Part shown: one piece after another, positions 1 through 10,714 of the stretch
Numbering within the stretch: position 1 is the stretch's first letter
Layout of the letters: every line of letters begins with the position of its first letter
Origin: Aristolochia californica
Lineage: Eukaryota; Streptophyta; Magnoliopsida; Piperales; Aristolochiaceae
NCBI GenBank assembly: GCA_029961685.1
Contig: JARWKL010000010.1
Coordinates: forward strand, 18,745,931 to 18,809,930
Length of the DNA: 64,000 nt
Direction: 5' to 3'
Made by a program: the position numbers and the translations under genes
Notes under the pieces: model-generated
The model's database searches: none
Told to the model about the DNA's origin: nothing
What the model saw: the letters and a program-made list of their open reading frames with translations, nothing else

Positions 1-2287
1 ATAAACCCAAAAATTTTCATTTTGTTGTGATCTATTTGACTTTTTTCTTTACAGGATAAAGGGAGTGCGAACACTCAAAGTTTTAATTTTAGAAAAAAGT
101 ATGAATCTAAAATGGAAAGAAATGTAGAGAGAGATAATTCAAAAGAGTGTCTGTAATTTTTTGGGAGTGTAAAATCCTTTTATTTTTATATTTTAGTTTT
201 TTCAATCGTCGTGAAAGGGGGAGGCGGGGGATTTTTAGCTGAGTGTTTGCTTCAAACAAAAATATAGCCCGTTATGCATGAGAAATCACTTTAAAATCAT
301 CTATGATTGTTAGGTCAGCTTTTTATTAATGGGTAAAATATTGGCTACTTTAACTCGGGTAAATATCCCACCGCATGTTCACTTGAAAATTTAATGAACC
401 TTTGTTATTCTCTTTAAAATGTGAGGATCCGTAGGTCATTTGCATCTTTAACATGTTTCAAGCATGCGTATGCATTTTTAAAACATGTGTAGAAGAAATC
501 TCTTTCTTATAAAATTCCATGCTATTAGGGTTGAACTAGTGGAAGTTCCTAAACTTGGATTAAAAAACTTTTGTGTTCATTTGTGGTGTGTGTATAAATT
601 TTCTTTACTTACATTTGTTATTCCTTTAAATTGTTTCAATACATAAACTCTAAAATTTTCATTTTGTTGTGATCTAATTGCCTTTTTTATTTACGAGATG
701 AAGAAAGAGCGAAAAATCAAAGTTTTAATTTAAGAAAAAAGTATACATCTAAAATGGAAAAAAATTTACAGAGAGATAATTCCAAAGAGTGTCTTTAATT
801 TTTTGGGATTGTAAACTCCTTTTAGTTTTTATATATTAGGTTTTGCAAACGTCGGGAAAAGGGGGAGGCGGGGGATTTTTAACTAAGTATTGACTCCCAA
901 TCCATAAGTCATTTCTTAAGAAAATATAGCCCATTAAGCATGATAAATCACCTAACAATCATCTATGATTGTTAGGTCATCTTTTTGTAAATCGGAAAAA
1001 TAAGGGCTTGTTTGACTGGGGTAAATATCCCACCCCATGTTCACTTTAGAATTTAATGAGCGTTTGTAATTATCTTTAAATGGTTTGGATCCATAGGTCA
1101 TTAGCATCTTTAACATGTTTCAAGCATGCATATCCATTTTTAAAACATGTGTAGAAGAAATCCCTTTATTAAATTCCAAGCAATTAGGGTTGAACTAGTG
1201 GAATTTCCCAAACTTGGATAGCAATACTTTTGAGTTCATTTGTGGTGTGTGAATAATTTTTCTTTACTTATATTTGTTAATGTTTTAAATTTTTCCATAC
1301 ATAAAGTCTAAACTTTTCATTTCGTTGTGATATTTGCCCGTTTTGTTTACGGGATGAAGGGAGAGTGAGAACTCAAAGATTTGATTTAAGAAAAAAGTAC
1401 ACATCTAAAATGGAAACAAAAGTGGAGAGAGATAATTCAAAAGATTTTCTGTAATTTTTAGGGATTGTAAATTGCTTTTAGTTTTTATATATTAGGTTTT
1501 TCAATCGTCGGGAAAAGGGGGAGGCGGAGGATTTTTAACTGACTATTGACTCCCAATCCATAAGTAATTTCTTACAAAAATATAGTCCGTTAAGCATGAT
1601 AAATCACTTTATAATAATCTATGATTGTTAGGTCAGCTTTTTCTAAATCGGCAAAATAATGGTTTTTTGAGTGGGGTAAATATCCCACCGCACGTTGACT
1701 TGAGAATTTAATGAGTGTTTGTTATTCTCTTTAAAAGGTTTGGTTCTATAGGTCATTTGCATTTTTAACATGTTTCAAGCATCCATATCCATTTTTAAAA
1801 CATGTGTAGAAGAAATCCCTTTCTTATAAAATTTCAAGCTATTATGGTTGAACAAGTGGAATTTCCAAACATGGATAACAAAACTTTTGTGTTCATTTGT
1901 GGTGTGTGAATAAATTTTCTTTACTTCAATTAGTTATTGTTTTAAATATTTTCCATACATAAACTCAAAAGTTTTAATTTTGTTGTGATCTATTTGCCTT
2001 TTTTCTTTAAGGGATGAAGGGAGAGCAAAAACTCAAATTTTAATTTAAGAAAAATGTATACATCTAAAGTGGAAGCAAAAGTAGAGAGAGATGATTCAAA
2101 AGAGTTTCTGTAATTTTTAGGGATTGTAAACTCCATTTAGTTTTAATATATTAGGTTTTGCAATCGTAACGGAAAGGGGGAGGCGAGGGATTTGTAACTG
2201 TGTATTGACTCCCAATCCATAAGTCATTTCTTAAAAAATGTAGCCCTCTAAGCATGATAAATCACTTTACAATATATATGATTATTA

Positions 2288-2538
2288 GGTCAGATTTTTG
2301 TAAATCAGAAAAATAATGGCATGTTTGACTAGGGTAAATATCCCACTGCACGTTCTTTTGAGAGTTTAAAGAGTGTTGGTTATTCTCTTTAAAAGGTTTG
2401 GATCCATAGGTCAGGTCAACTTTTTGTAAAAGAGAAAAATAATGGCATGTTTGACTCGGGTAATTATCCCATAGCACGTTCACTTGAGAATTTAATGAGC
2501 GTTTGTTATTCTCTTTAAAAGGTTTGGATCCATACATC
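2288..2538 (+). repeat. Internal tandem duplication of about 126 bp inside one A1 unit
   Basis: The segment from ggtcagatttttgtaaa through tttggatccata (2288-2413) is repeated directly at 2414-2538, beginning ggtcaactttttg. This makes the unit about 783 bp instead of about 665. The copies differ at many positions (for example gggtaaatatcc against gggtaattatcc), so either the duplication is old or the two halves came from different units by unequal exchange. Confidence 0.85.
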
Positions 2539-4070
2539 ATTTTCATAATTAACATGTTTCAAGCATGCATATCAATTTTTATAACATGTGTACAAGAAAT
2601 CCCTTATTTATAAAATTCCAAGCTATTATGATTGAACTAGTGGAATTTCCCAAACTTGGATAACAAAACTTTTGTGTTCATTTGTGGTGTGTAAATAAAT
2701 TTTCTTTACTTACATTAGTTATTGTTTTAAAATTTTTCCATACATAAACTCAAAAATTTTCATTTTGTTGTGATCTATTTGCCTTTTTTGTTTACTAGAT
2801 GAAGGGAGAGCGAAAACTCAAAGTTCTGATTTAAGAAAAAATTATACATCTAAAATAAAAATTCACAATGCACTAATATAGAGAGAGAAAATTCCAAAGA
2901 CTGTTTGTAATTTTTAGGGATTGTAAACTCCTTTCAGTTTTTATATATTAGGATTTTCAATCGTTGGGAGAAGGGGGATGCGGGGGATTTGCAACAAAGC
3001 GTTGAATCCCAATCCTCAAGTCATTTCGTACAAAAATACAGCCCATTATGCATGATAAATCACTTGACAATCATCTATGATTGTTAGGTCAGCTTTTTGT
3101 AAATGGGCAAAATAATGGCTTGTTTTACTCGAGTAAATATCCCGCCGCACGTTCACTTAAGAATTTAATGAGGGTTTGTTATTATCTTTAAAAGGTTTGG
3201 ATCGATAGGTCATTATCATCTTGAACATATTTCAAGCACGCATCTCTTTTTTAAAACATATGTGCAAGAAATCCCTTTTTCTAAGCTTTTAGTGTTAGAC
3301 TAGTGGAATTTCTCAAACTTAGACAACACAAATTTTGTGTTCATTTACGGTGTGTGAATAAATTTTCTTTACTTACATTTACTATTGTTATAAATTTTTG
3401 GCATACATAAACTCTTAAATTTTCATTATGTTGTGATCTTTTTACCTTTTTTGTTTAAGGGATGAAAGTAGACCGAAAACTCAAAGTTTTGATTTAAGAA
3501 GAAACTTTACATAAAAAAATGGAAACAAATGCAGAGAGACATAATTGCAAATAGTGTCTGTAATTTTTAGGGATTGTAGACTCCTTTTAGTTTTTACATA
3601 TTAGGTTTTGCAATCATGAGAAAAAGGGGGAGGCGGGGGATTTTTAACTGAGTGTTGACTTTCAATCCATAAGACATTTCTTACAAAAATATTGCCCGTT
3701 ACGCATAATAAATCACTTTACAATCATCTATGATTGTAAGGTCAGCTTTTTTGTAAATGGGCAAAATAATGGCTTGTTTGACTCGGGTAAATATCCCACC
3801 GCACGTTCACTTGAGAATTTCTTGAGCATTTTTTATTCTCTTTAAAAGGTTTGGATCCATAGTCATTTGCATCTTTAACATGTTTCCAACATGCACATCC
3901 ATTTTAAAATTATGTGTAGAAGAAATCTCTTTCTTATAAAATTCAATGCTATTAGGGTTGAACTAGTGAAATTTCCGAAATTTGGATAACAAAATTTTTG
4001 TGTTCATTTGTGGTGTGTGAATAAATTTTCTTTAAATATGTTATTGTTTTAAAAATTTTCCATATATAAA
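2414..4070 (+). repeat. Higher-order repeat block H1, copy 1 (A1)
   Basis: About 2.5 consecutive units whose private variants reappear in the same order about 3,331-3,342 bp downstream (five units away). Shared marks in order: gggtaattatccca, gctattatgattgaac, gtgtgtaaata, a run of units with aatgcactaatata, cacttgacaatc, ggtttggatcgatagg, taaatttttggcatac, gatctttttacc, ccaaatagtgtctg-like text, and gcataataaatc. These are absent from most other units. Confidence 0.8.
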
Positions 4071-5744
4071 CTCAACAAATTTCATTTTGTTATGATCTAT
4101 TTGCCTTTTTTTTATTGGATGAAGGGAGAGCAAAAACTCAAAGTTTTGATTTAAGAAAAAGAATACATCTAAAATGGAAATGCACAATGCACAAGTGTAG
4201 AAAGATAATTCCAAAGAGTGTCTAAAAATTTTTGCAAATTTAAAATCCTTTTAGTTTTTATATATTAGGTTTTACAATTGTTGGGAAAAAGGGGAGGTAG
4301 GGGATTTTTAACTGAGTGTTGACTCCCAATCCATCAGTTATTTCTTACTAAAATATAGCCCGTTACGCATGATAAATCACTTTACAATCTTCTATGATTG
4401 TTAGGTCAGCTTTTTATAAATGGGAAAAATAATGGCTTGTTTGACTCGGGTAAATATCCCACCGCACGTTCACTTGAGAATTTAATGTGCGTTTTTTATT
4501 ATGTTTAAAAGGTTTGGATCCATAGGTCATTTGCATCTTTAACATGTTTCATTCCTGCATATCCATTTTTAAAACATATTGTGATCTAAACCCTAACTTA
4601 TATAATTCCAAGCTAATAGGATGGAAGTAATGCAATTTCCCAAACTTGGATAAAAAAACTTTTGAGTTCATTTGTGGTGTGTGAATAAATTTTCTTTACT
4701 AACATTTTTTATTGTGTTAAATTTTTTCCATACGTGAACTCTAAAATTTTCTTTTTGTTGCGATCTTTTTACCTTTTTTTTTACGCGATGAAGGGAGAGC
4801 GAAAACTCAAAGTTTTAATTAAAGAAAGAAGTATACTTCTAAAATGGAAATGTACAATGCAAAAATGTAGAGAGAAATAATTCCAAAGAGTGTCTGTAAC
4901 TTTTATGGATTGTAAACTCTTAGTTTTTACATATTAGGATTTCCAATCCTTGGGAAAAGGGGGAAAAGGGGAATGTTCACTGAGTGTTCACTCCTAATAC
5001 ATAAGTCATTTCTTACAAAAATATAGCCCATTATGCATGATAAATTATTTTACAATTATCTATGATTGTTAGGTAAGCTTTTTGTAAATACGCAAAATAA
5101 TGGCTTGTTTGACTCGGGTAAATATCCCACCGCACGTTCACTTGAGAGTTTAATGAGTGTTTGTTATTCTCTTTAAAATGCTTTGATCCATAGGTCATTT
5201 GCATCTTTAACATGTTTCAAGCATGCATATCCATTTTTACAACATGTGTAGAAGAAATTTCTATCTTATAAGATTCCAAACTATTAGGGTTGTATAAGTA
5301 GAATTTCCAAAACTTTGATAACATAACTTTTGTGTTCATTTGTGGTGTGTGAATAAATTTTCTTTACTTACATTTGTTATTGTTTTAAATTTTTTCCGTA
5401 CATAAACTCTAAAACTTTCATTTTGTATTGATCTATTTGCTTTTTTTATTAACGGCATGAAGGGATGCGAACACTCAAAGTTTTGATTGAAGAAAAAAGT
5501 ATAAATCTAAAATGGATATGCACAATGCACAAATGTAGAGAGAGATAATTCCGAAGAGTGCCTGAAATTTCTTGGGATTGTAAACTCCTTCGAGTTTTTA
5601 TATATTAGGTTTTGCAATTGTGGGGAAAAGGGGGGAGGCGAGGGGATTTTAACTGAGTGTTGATTCCCAATCCATAAGTCATTTCTTACAAAAATATAGC
5701 CCGTTATGCAAGATAAATCACTTTACAATCCTCTATGATTGTTA

Positions 5745-7415
5745 GGTCAGCTTTTCGTAAAAGGGAAAAATAATGGCATGTTTGACTTGGGTAATTATCC
5801 CACAGCACGTTCACTTGAGAATTTAATGAGCAGTTGTTATTCTCTTTAAAAAGTTTGCATCCATACGTCATTTGCATATTTAACATGTTTCAAGCATGCA
5901 TATCCATTTTTAAAACATGTGTAGAAGAAATCCCTTTTTTTATAAAATTCCAAGCTATTATGATTGAACTAGTGGAATTTCGCAAACTTGGATAACAAAA
6001 CTTTTGTGTTCATTTGTGGTGTGTAAATACATTTTTTTTACTTACACTTGTTATTGTTTTAAAATTTTTCCATACATAAACTCAAAAATTTTCATTTTGT
6101 TGTGATCTATTTGCCTTTTTTGTTTACTGGATGAAGGGAAAGCAAAAACTCAATGTTTTGATTTAAGAACAAATTATACATCTAAAATGAAAATGCACAA
6201 TGCACTAATATAGGGAGAGATAATTCCAAAGAATGTCTGTAATTTTTAGGGATTGTAAACTCCTTTTAGTTTTTAAATATTTAGTTTTGCAATTGTCGGG
6301 AGAAGAGGGAGGTGGGGGATTTTTAACAGAGTTTTGATTCCCAATCCACAAGTCATTTCATACAAAAATATAGCCCAGCACGCATGATAAATCACTTGAC
6401 AATCATCTATGATTGTTAGGTCAACTTTTTCTAAATGGGCAAAATAATGGCTTGTTTGACTCGAGTAAATATCCCACCGCACGTTCACTTGAGAATTTAA
6501 TGAGCGTTTGTTATTATCTTTAAAAGGTTTGGATCGATAGGTCGTTTACATCTTGAACATGTTTCAAGCACGCATATCTATTTTTTAAACCTGTGTAGAA
6601 GAAATCCCTTTCTTAAAAAATTTTATGCTTTTAGGATTAGACTAGTGGAATTTCCCAAACTTCGATAAGAAATTTTTTTTGTTCATTTATGGTGTGTGAA
6701 TAAAATTTCTTTACTTACATTTACTATTGTTTTAAATTTTTGGCATACATAAACTCTAAAATTTCATTTTGCTGTGATCTTTTTACCTTTTTTGTTTATC
6801 GGATGAAAGGAGAGCGAAAACTCAAAGTTTTGATTTAAGAAAAAACTATACAACAAAAATGGAAACAAATGTAGAGAGAGATAATTCCAAATAGTGTCTG
6901 TAATTTTTAGGGATTTTAAACTCCTTTTAGTTTTTATATATTAGGTTTTGCAATCATGGGGAAAAGGGGGAGGCAGGGGATTTTTGACTGAGTGTTGACT
7001 CCTAGTCCATAACACATTTCTTACAAAAATATTACCCTTACGCATAATAAATCACTTTACAATCATCTATGATTTTAAGTTCAGCTCTTTTGTAAATGGG
7101 CGAAATAATGGCTTGTTTCACTCGAGTAAATATCCCTCCTCACGTTCACTTGAGAATTTAATGAGCATTTGTTATTCTCTTTAAAAGGTTTGGATCCATA
7201 GGTCATTTGCATCTTTAACAAGTTTCAATGATGCATATCCATTTTTAAAACTTATATAGAAGAAATCCATTATAAAATTCCATGCTATTAGGGTTGAGCT
7301 AATGGAATTTCCAAAACTTGGATAACAAAACTTTTGAGTTCAGTTGTCGTGTGTGAATAAATTTTCTTTACTTACATTTGTTACTTTTTAAAAATTTTCC
7401 ATACATAAACTATTA
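5745..7415 (+). repeat. Higher-order repeat block H1, copy 2 (A1)
   Basis: This is the partner of the block at 2414-4070. It carries the same ordered private variants (gggtaattatccca at 5791, aatgcactaatata near 6200, taaatttttggcatac near 6733, gatctttttacc near 6780, gcataataaatc near 7042). The copies are now visibly diverged, so the duplication is not recent. Confidence 0.8.
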
Positions 7416-9403
7416 AATTTTCATTTTGTCGTGATCTATTTGCCTTTTTTGTTTACGGGATGAAGTGAGAGAGAAAACTCAAAGTTTTGATTTAATAAAA
7501 AAGTATACATAAAAAAGGAAACAAATGTAGAGAGAGATAATTCCAGAGAGTGTCTATAATTTTTAGGAATGTAAACTCCTTTTAGTTTTTATTTATTAGG
7601 TTTTGCAATGGTCGTGAAAAGGGGGAGGCGGGGGATATTAACCTAAGTGTTGACTCCCAATCCATAAGTCATTTTAAAAAAAAATATAGCCCGTTACGGA
7701 TTATAAATAACTTTACAATCATCTATGATTGTTACGTTAACTTTTCGTAAATGGGCAAAATAATGGCTTGTTTGACTCGGGTAAATATCCCACTACATGT
7801 TTACTTGAGAATTTAATGAGCGTTTGTTATTCTATGTAAAAGGTTTGGATCCACAGATCATTTGCATATTTAACATGTTTCAAGCATGCATAACCATTTT
7901 TAAAACATGCGTAGAAGAAAAACCTTTTTTATAAAATTCCAAGATATTAGCGTTGAACTAGTGGAATTTCCCAAACTTGGATAACAAAACTTTTGTTTTC
8001 GTTTGTGGTGTGTGAATAAATTTTCTTTACTTACATTTGTTATTGTTTTAAAAATTTTCCTTACATAAACTCTAAAATTTTCATTTTGTTATGATCTATT
8101 TGCCTTTTTTGTTTATTGGATCAAGCGAGACCGAAAAGTCAAAGTTTTTATTTAAGAAAAAAGTATACATAAAAAATGGAAATACATAATGCACTAATGT
8201 AGAGAGAGATAATTCCAAAGAGTGTCTGTAATTTTTAGGGATTGTAAACTCCTTTTAGTTTTTATATATTAGGTTTTAAAATTGACGGGAAAAGGGGGAG
8301 ATGGGGGGTTTTTAACTGAGTGTTGACTCCCAATCCATATGTCATTTCTTACAAAAATATAACCCATTAAGCCTTATAAATAACTTTACAATCATCTATG
8401 ATCGTTAGGTCAGCTTTTTGTAAATGGGCAAAATAATTGCTTGTTTGACTCTGGTAAATATCCCACCCCACGTTCTCTTGAGAATTTAATGTTTTCTCTA
8501 TAAAAAGTTTGGAATCATAGGAAATTTTCATCTTTAACTTGTTTCAAGCATGCATATCCATTTTTAAAAACATGTGTAGAAAAATCTCTTTCTTATAAAA
8601 TTCCAAGCTACAAAGGTTAAACTAGTGGAATTTCCAACACTTGGATAACAAAACTTTTGTGTTCATTTTTGGTGTGTGAATAAATTTTCTTTACATTCAT
8701 TTGTAATCGCTTTAAATTTTTTCCATATGTAAACTCTAAAGGTTTTTAGTTGTGATCTATTTGCCTTTTATCTCTTTTTTTGTTTAGGAGATGATGGGAA
8801 AGTGAAAACTCAAGTTTGGATTTAAGAAAGACAAGTACACATCTAAAATTGAAATGCACAATGCACAAATGTAAAGAGTGATAATTCCAAAAAGTGTCTA
8901 TAATTTTTAGGTATTGTAAACTCTTTTTAGTTTTTATATTATAGGTTTTGCAATCTTCAGGAAAAAGGGAAGGCGGGGAATTTTTAACTGGGTGTTGACT
9001 CCTAATCGACAAGTCATTCCTTACAAAACTATAGCCCGTTACGCTTGACAAATCACTTCACAATCATCTATGAATGTTAGGTCAAGTTTTTGTAAATGGG
9101 AAAAATAATGGCTTGTTTGACTCGGGTAAATATCCCACCGCACGTTCACTTGAGAGTTTAATGTTATTCTCTTTAAAAGGTTTGGATCCATATGTCATTT
9201 GCATCTTTAACATGTTTCAAACATGCATATCCATTTTTTAAAACATGTGTAGAAAAATCGCTTTCTTATAAAATTCCAAGCTATTAGGGTTCAACCAGTG
9301 GGATTTCCCAAACTTAGATAAAAAAACTTTTGTGTTCATTTGTGGTGTGTGAATAAATTTTCTTTACTTACATTTGTTATTGCTTTAAATTTTTTCCATA
9401 TGT

Positions 9404-9428
9404 AAATACATAATGCACTAAAAATTAT
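9404..9428 (+). other. A2 unit with the marker region replaced by a short foreign-looking patch
   Basis: The usual text from ctctaaaattttcattttg through tatttgcctttt is missing. In its place stands aaatacataatgcactaa, which then joins the normal atctctttttttg. The same 17-18 bases occur at about 8180-8197 in an upstream unit, where they are part of a different section of the repeat. This is consistent with a deletion filled by a short templated insertion. Confidence 0.6.
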
Positions 9429-9781
9429 CTCTTTTTTTGTTTACGAGATGAAGGAAAAGTGAAATCTCAAGTTTTGATTTAAGAAAGAACAATACACATC
9501 TAAAATGGAAATGCACAATGCACAAATGTATAGAGTGATAATGCCAAAAAGTGTCTTAATTTTTAGGGATTGTAAATTCTTTTTAGTTTTTATATATCAG
9601 GTTTTGCAATCGTCGGGAAAAGGGGGAGACGGAGGATTTTTAACTGAGTGTTGACTCCGGATCCATAAATCATTCCTTACAAAAATATAGGCTGTTACGC
9701 ATGAAAATTCACTTGAGAATCAGCTATGATCGTTAGGTCATCTTTTTGTAAATGGGAAAAATAATTGCTTGTTTGACTCGG

Positions 9782-10036
9782 GTAAATATCCCACCGCACC
9801 TTCAATTCAGAATTTAAAGTTATTCTCTTTAAAAGATTTGGAATCATAGGTGATTTGCATCTCTAACATGTTTACAGCATGCATATCCATTTTTTAGAAC
9901 ATGTGTAGAAAAATCTCTTTCTTATAAAATTCCAAGCTATTAGGGTTGAACTAGTGGAATTTCCTAAACTTGGATAACAAAACTTTTTTGTTCAATTGTC
10001 GTGTGTGAATAAATTTTCTTTACTTACATTTGTTAT
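9782..10036 (+). repeat. Near-identical patch shared with the next unit (copy 1)
   Basis: About 250 bp starting at gggtaaatatcccaccgcac matches the next unit at an offset of 678 bp. I see only about one substitution, plus one or two near the edges. It includes rare shared variants (cttcaattcagaatttaaag, gatttggaatcatagg, catctctaacatgtttacag). Neighbouring units usually differ far more. A recent gene conversion or short unequal exchange is the simplest reading. Confidence 0.8.
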
Positions 10037-10459
10037 TGCTTTAAATTTTTTCCATATGTAAACTCTAAAATTTTCATTTAGTTGTGATCTATTTGCCTTT
10101 TATCTCTTTTTTTCTTTAGGAGATGATGGGAAAGTGGAAGCTTAAGTTTTGATTTAAGAAAGACAAGTACACATCTAAAATGGAAATGCACAATGCACAA
10201 ATGTAGAGAGTGATAATTCCAAAAAGTGTCTCTAATTTTTACGGATTGTAAACTCTTTTTTGTTTTTATATATCAGGTTTTGCAATCGTCGGGAAAAAAG
10301 GGGGAGGCGGGATATTTTTAACTGAATGTTAACTCCCAATCCATAAGTCATTCCTTACAAAATTAAAGCCTGTTACGCTTGATAAATCACTTTACAATCA
10401 TTTATGATCGTTAGGTCAGCTTTTTGTAAATGGGAAAAATAATGGCTTGCGTGACTCGG

Positions 10460-10714
10460 GTAAATATCCCACCGCACCTTCAATTCAGAATTTAAAGTTA
10501 TTCTCTTTAAAAGATTTGGAATCATAGGTGATTTGCATCTCTAACATGTTTACAGCATGCATATCCATTTTTTAGAACATGTGTAGAAAAATCTCTTTCT
10601 TATAAAATTCCAAGCTATTAGGGTTGAACTAGTGGAATTTCCTAAACTTGGATAACAAAACTTTTGTGTTCAATTGTCGTGTGTGAATAAATTTTCTTTA
10701 CTTACATTTTTTAT
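10460..10714 (+). repeat. Near-identical patch shared with the previous unit (copy 2)
   Basis: Partner of 9782-10036. The identity stops near ttattgc, after which the two units diverge again (ttattgcgttaaattattt here against ttattgctttaaatttttt in copy 1). Confidence 0.8.

Larger units (their letters stand above)
1..8390 (+). repeat. Satellite family A, subfamily A1 tandem array (about 12.5 units of about 660-670 bp)
   Basis: Head-to-tail repeats, all in one orientation. A conserved marker (gtgatctatttgcc and close variants) recurs near 28, 669, 1327, 1986, 2769, 3432, 4091, 4760, 5428, 6100, 6773, 7430 and 8090. A1 is recognised by ccttttttgtttac without the later atctct insertion, by atttaatgagcgtttg, by ctatgattgttagg and by agagagagataattcc. 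Each unit has a G-rich box (gggaaaagggggaggcgggg), a BamHI-type GGATCC in tttggatccatagg, GCATGC, and ACTAGT in gaactagtgg. Units differ by scattered substitutions and small indels, so the array is not freshly homogenised. It begins mid-unit at base 1 and therefore extends to the left. No gene is supported in this stretch. Function is unknown. Confidence 0.95.

Noticed and set aside
2262..2555. 97-codon minus-strand frame with an internal repeat of its own sequence
   Set aside because: The repeat inside it is just the 126-bp DNA duplication of the satellite unit. Related frames recur once per unit with stops in many copies, and there is no gene-like context.
4571..4590. Telomere-like aaaccctaa
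   Set aside because: A single occurrence inside a diverged satellite unit, with no tandem CCCTAAA repeats.
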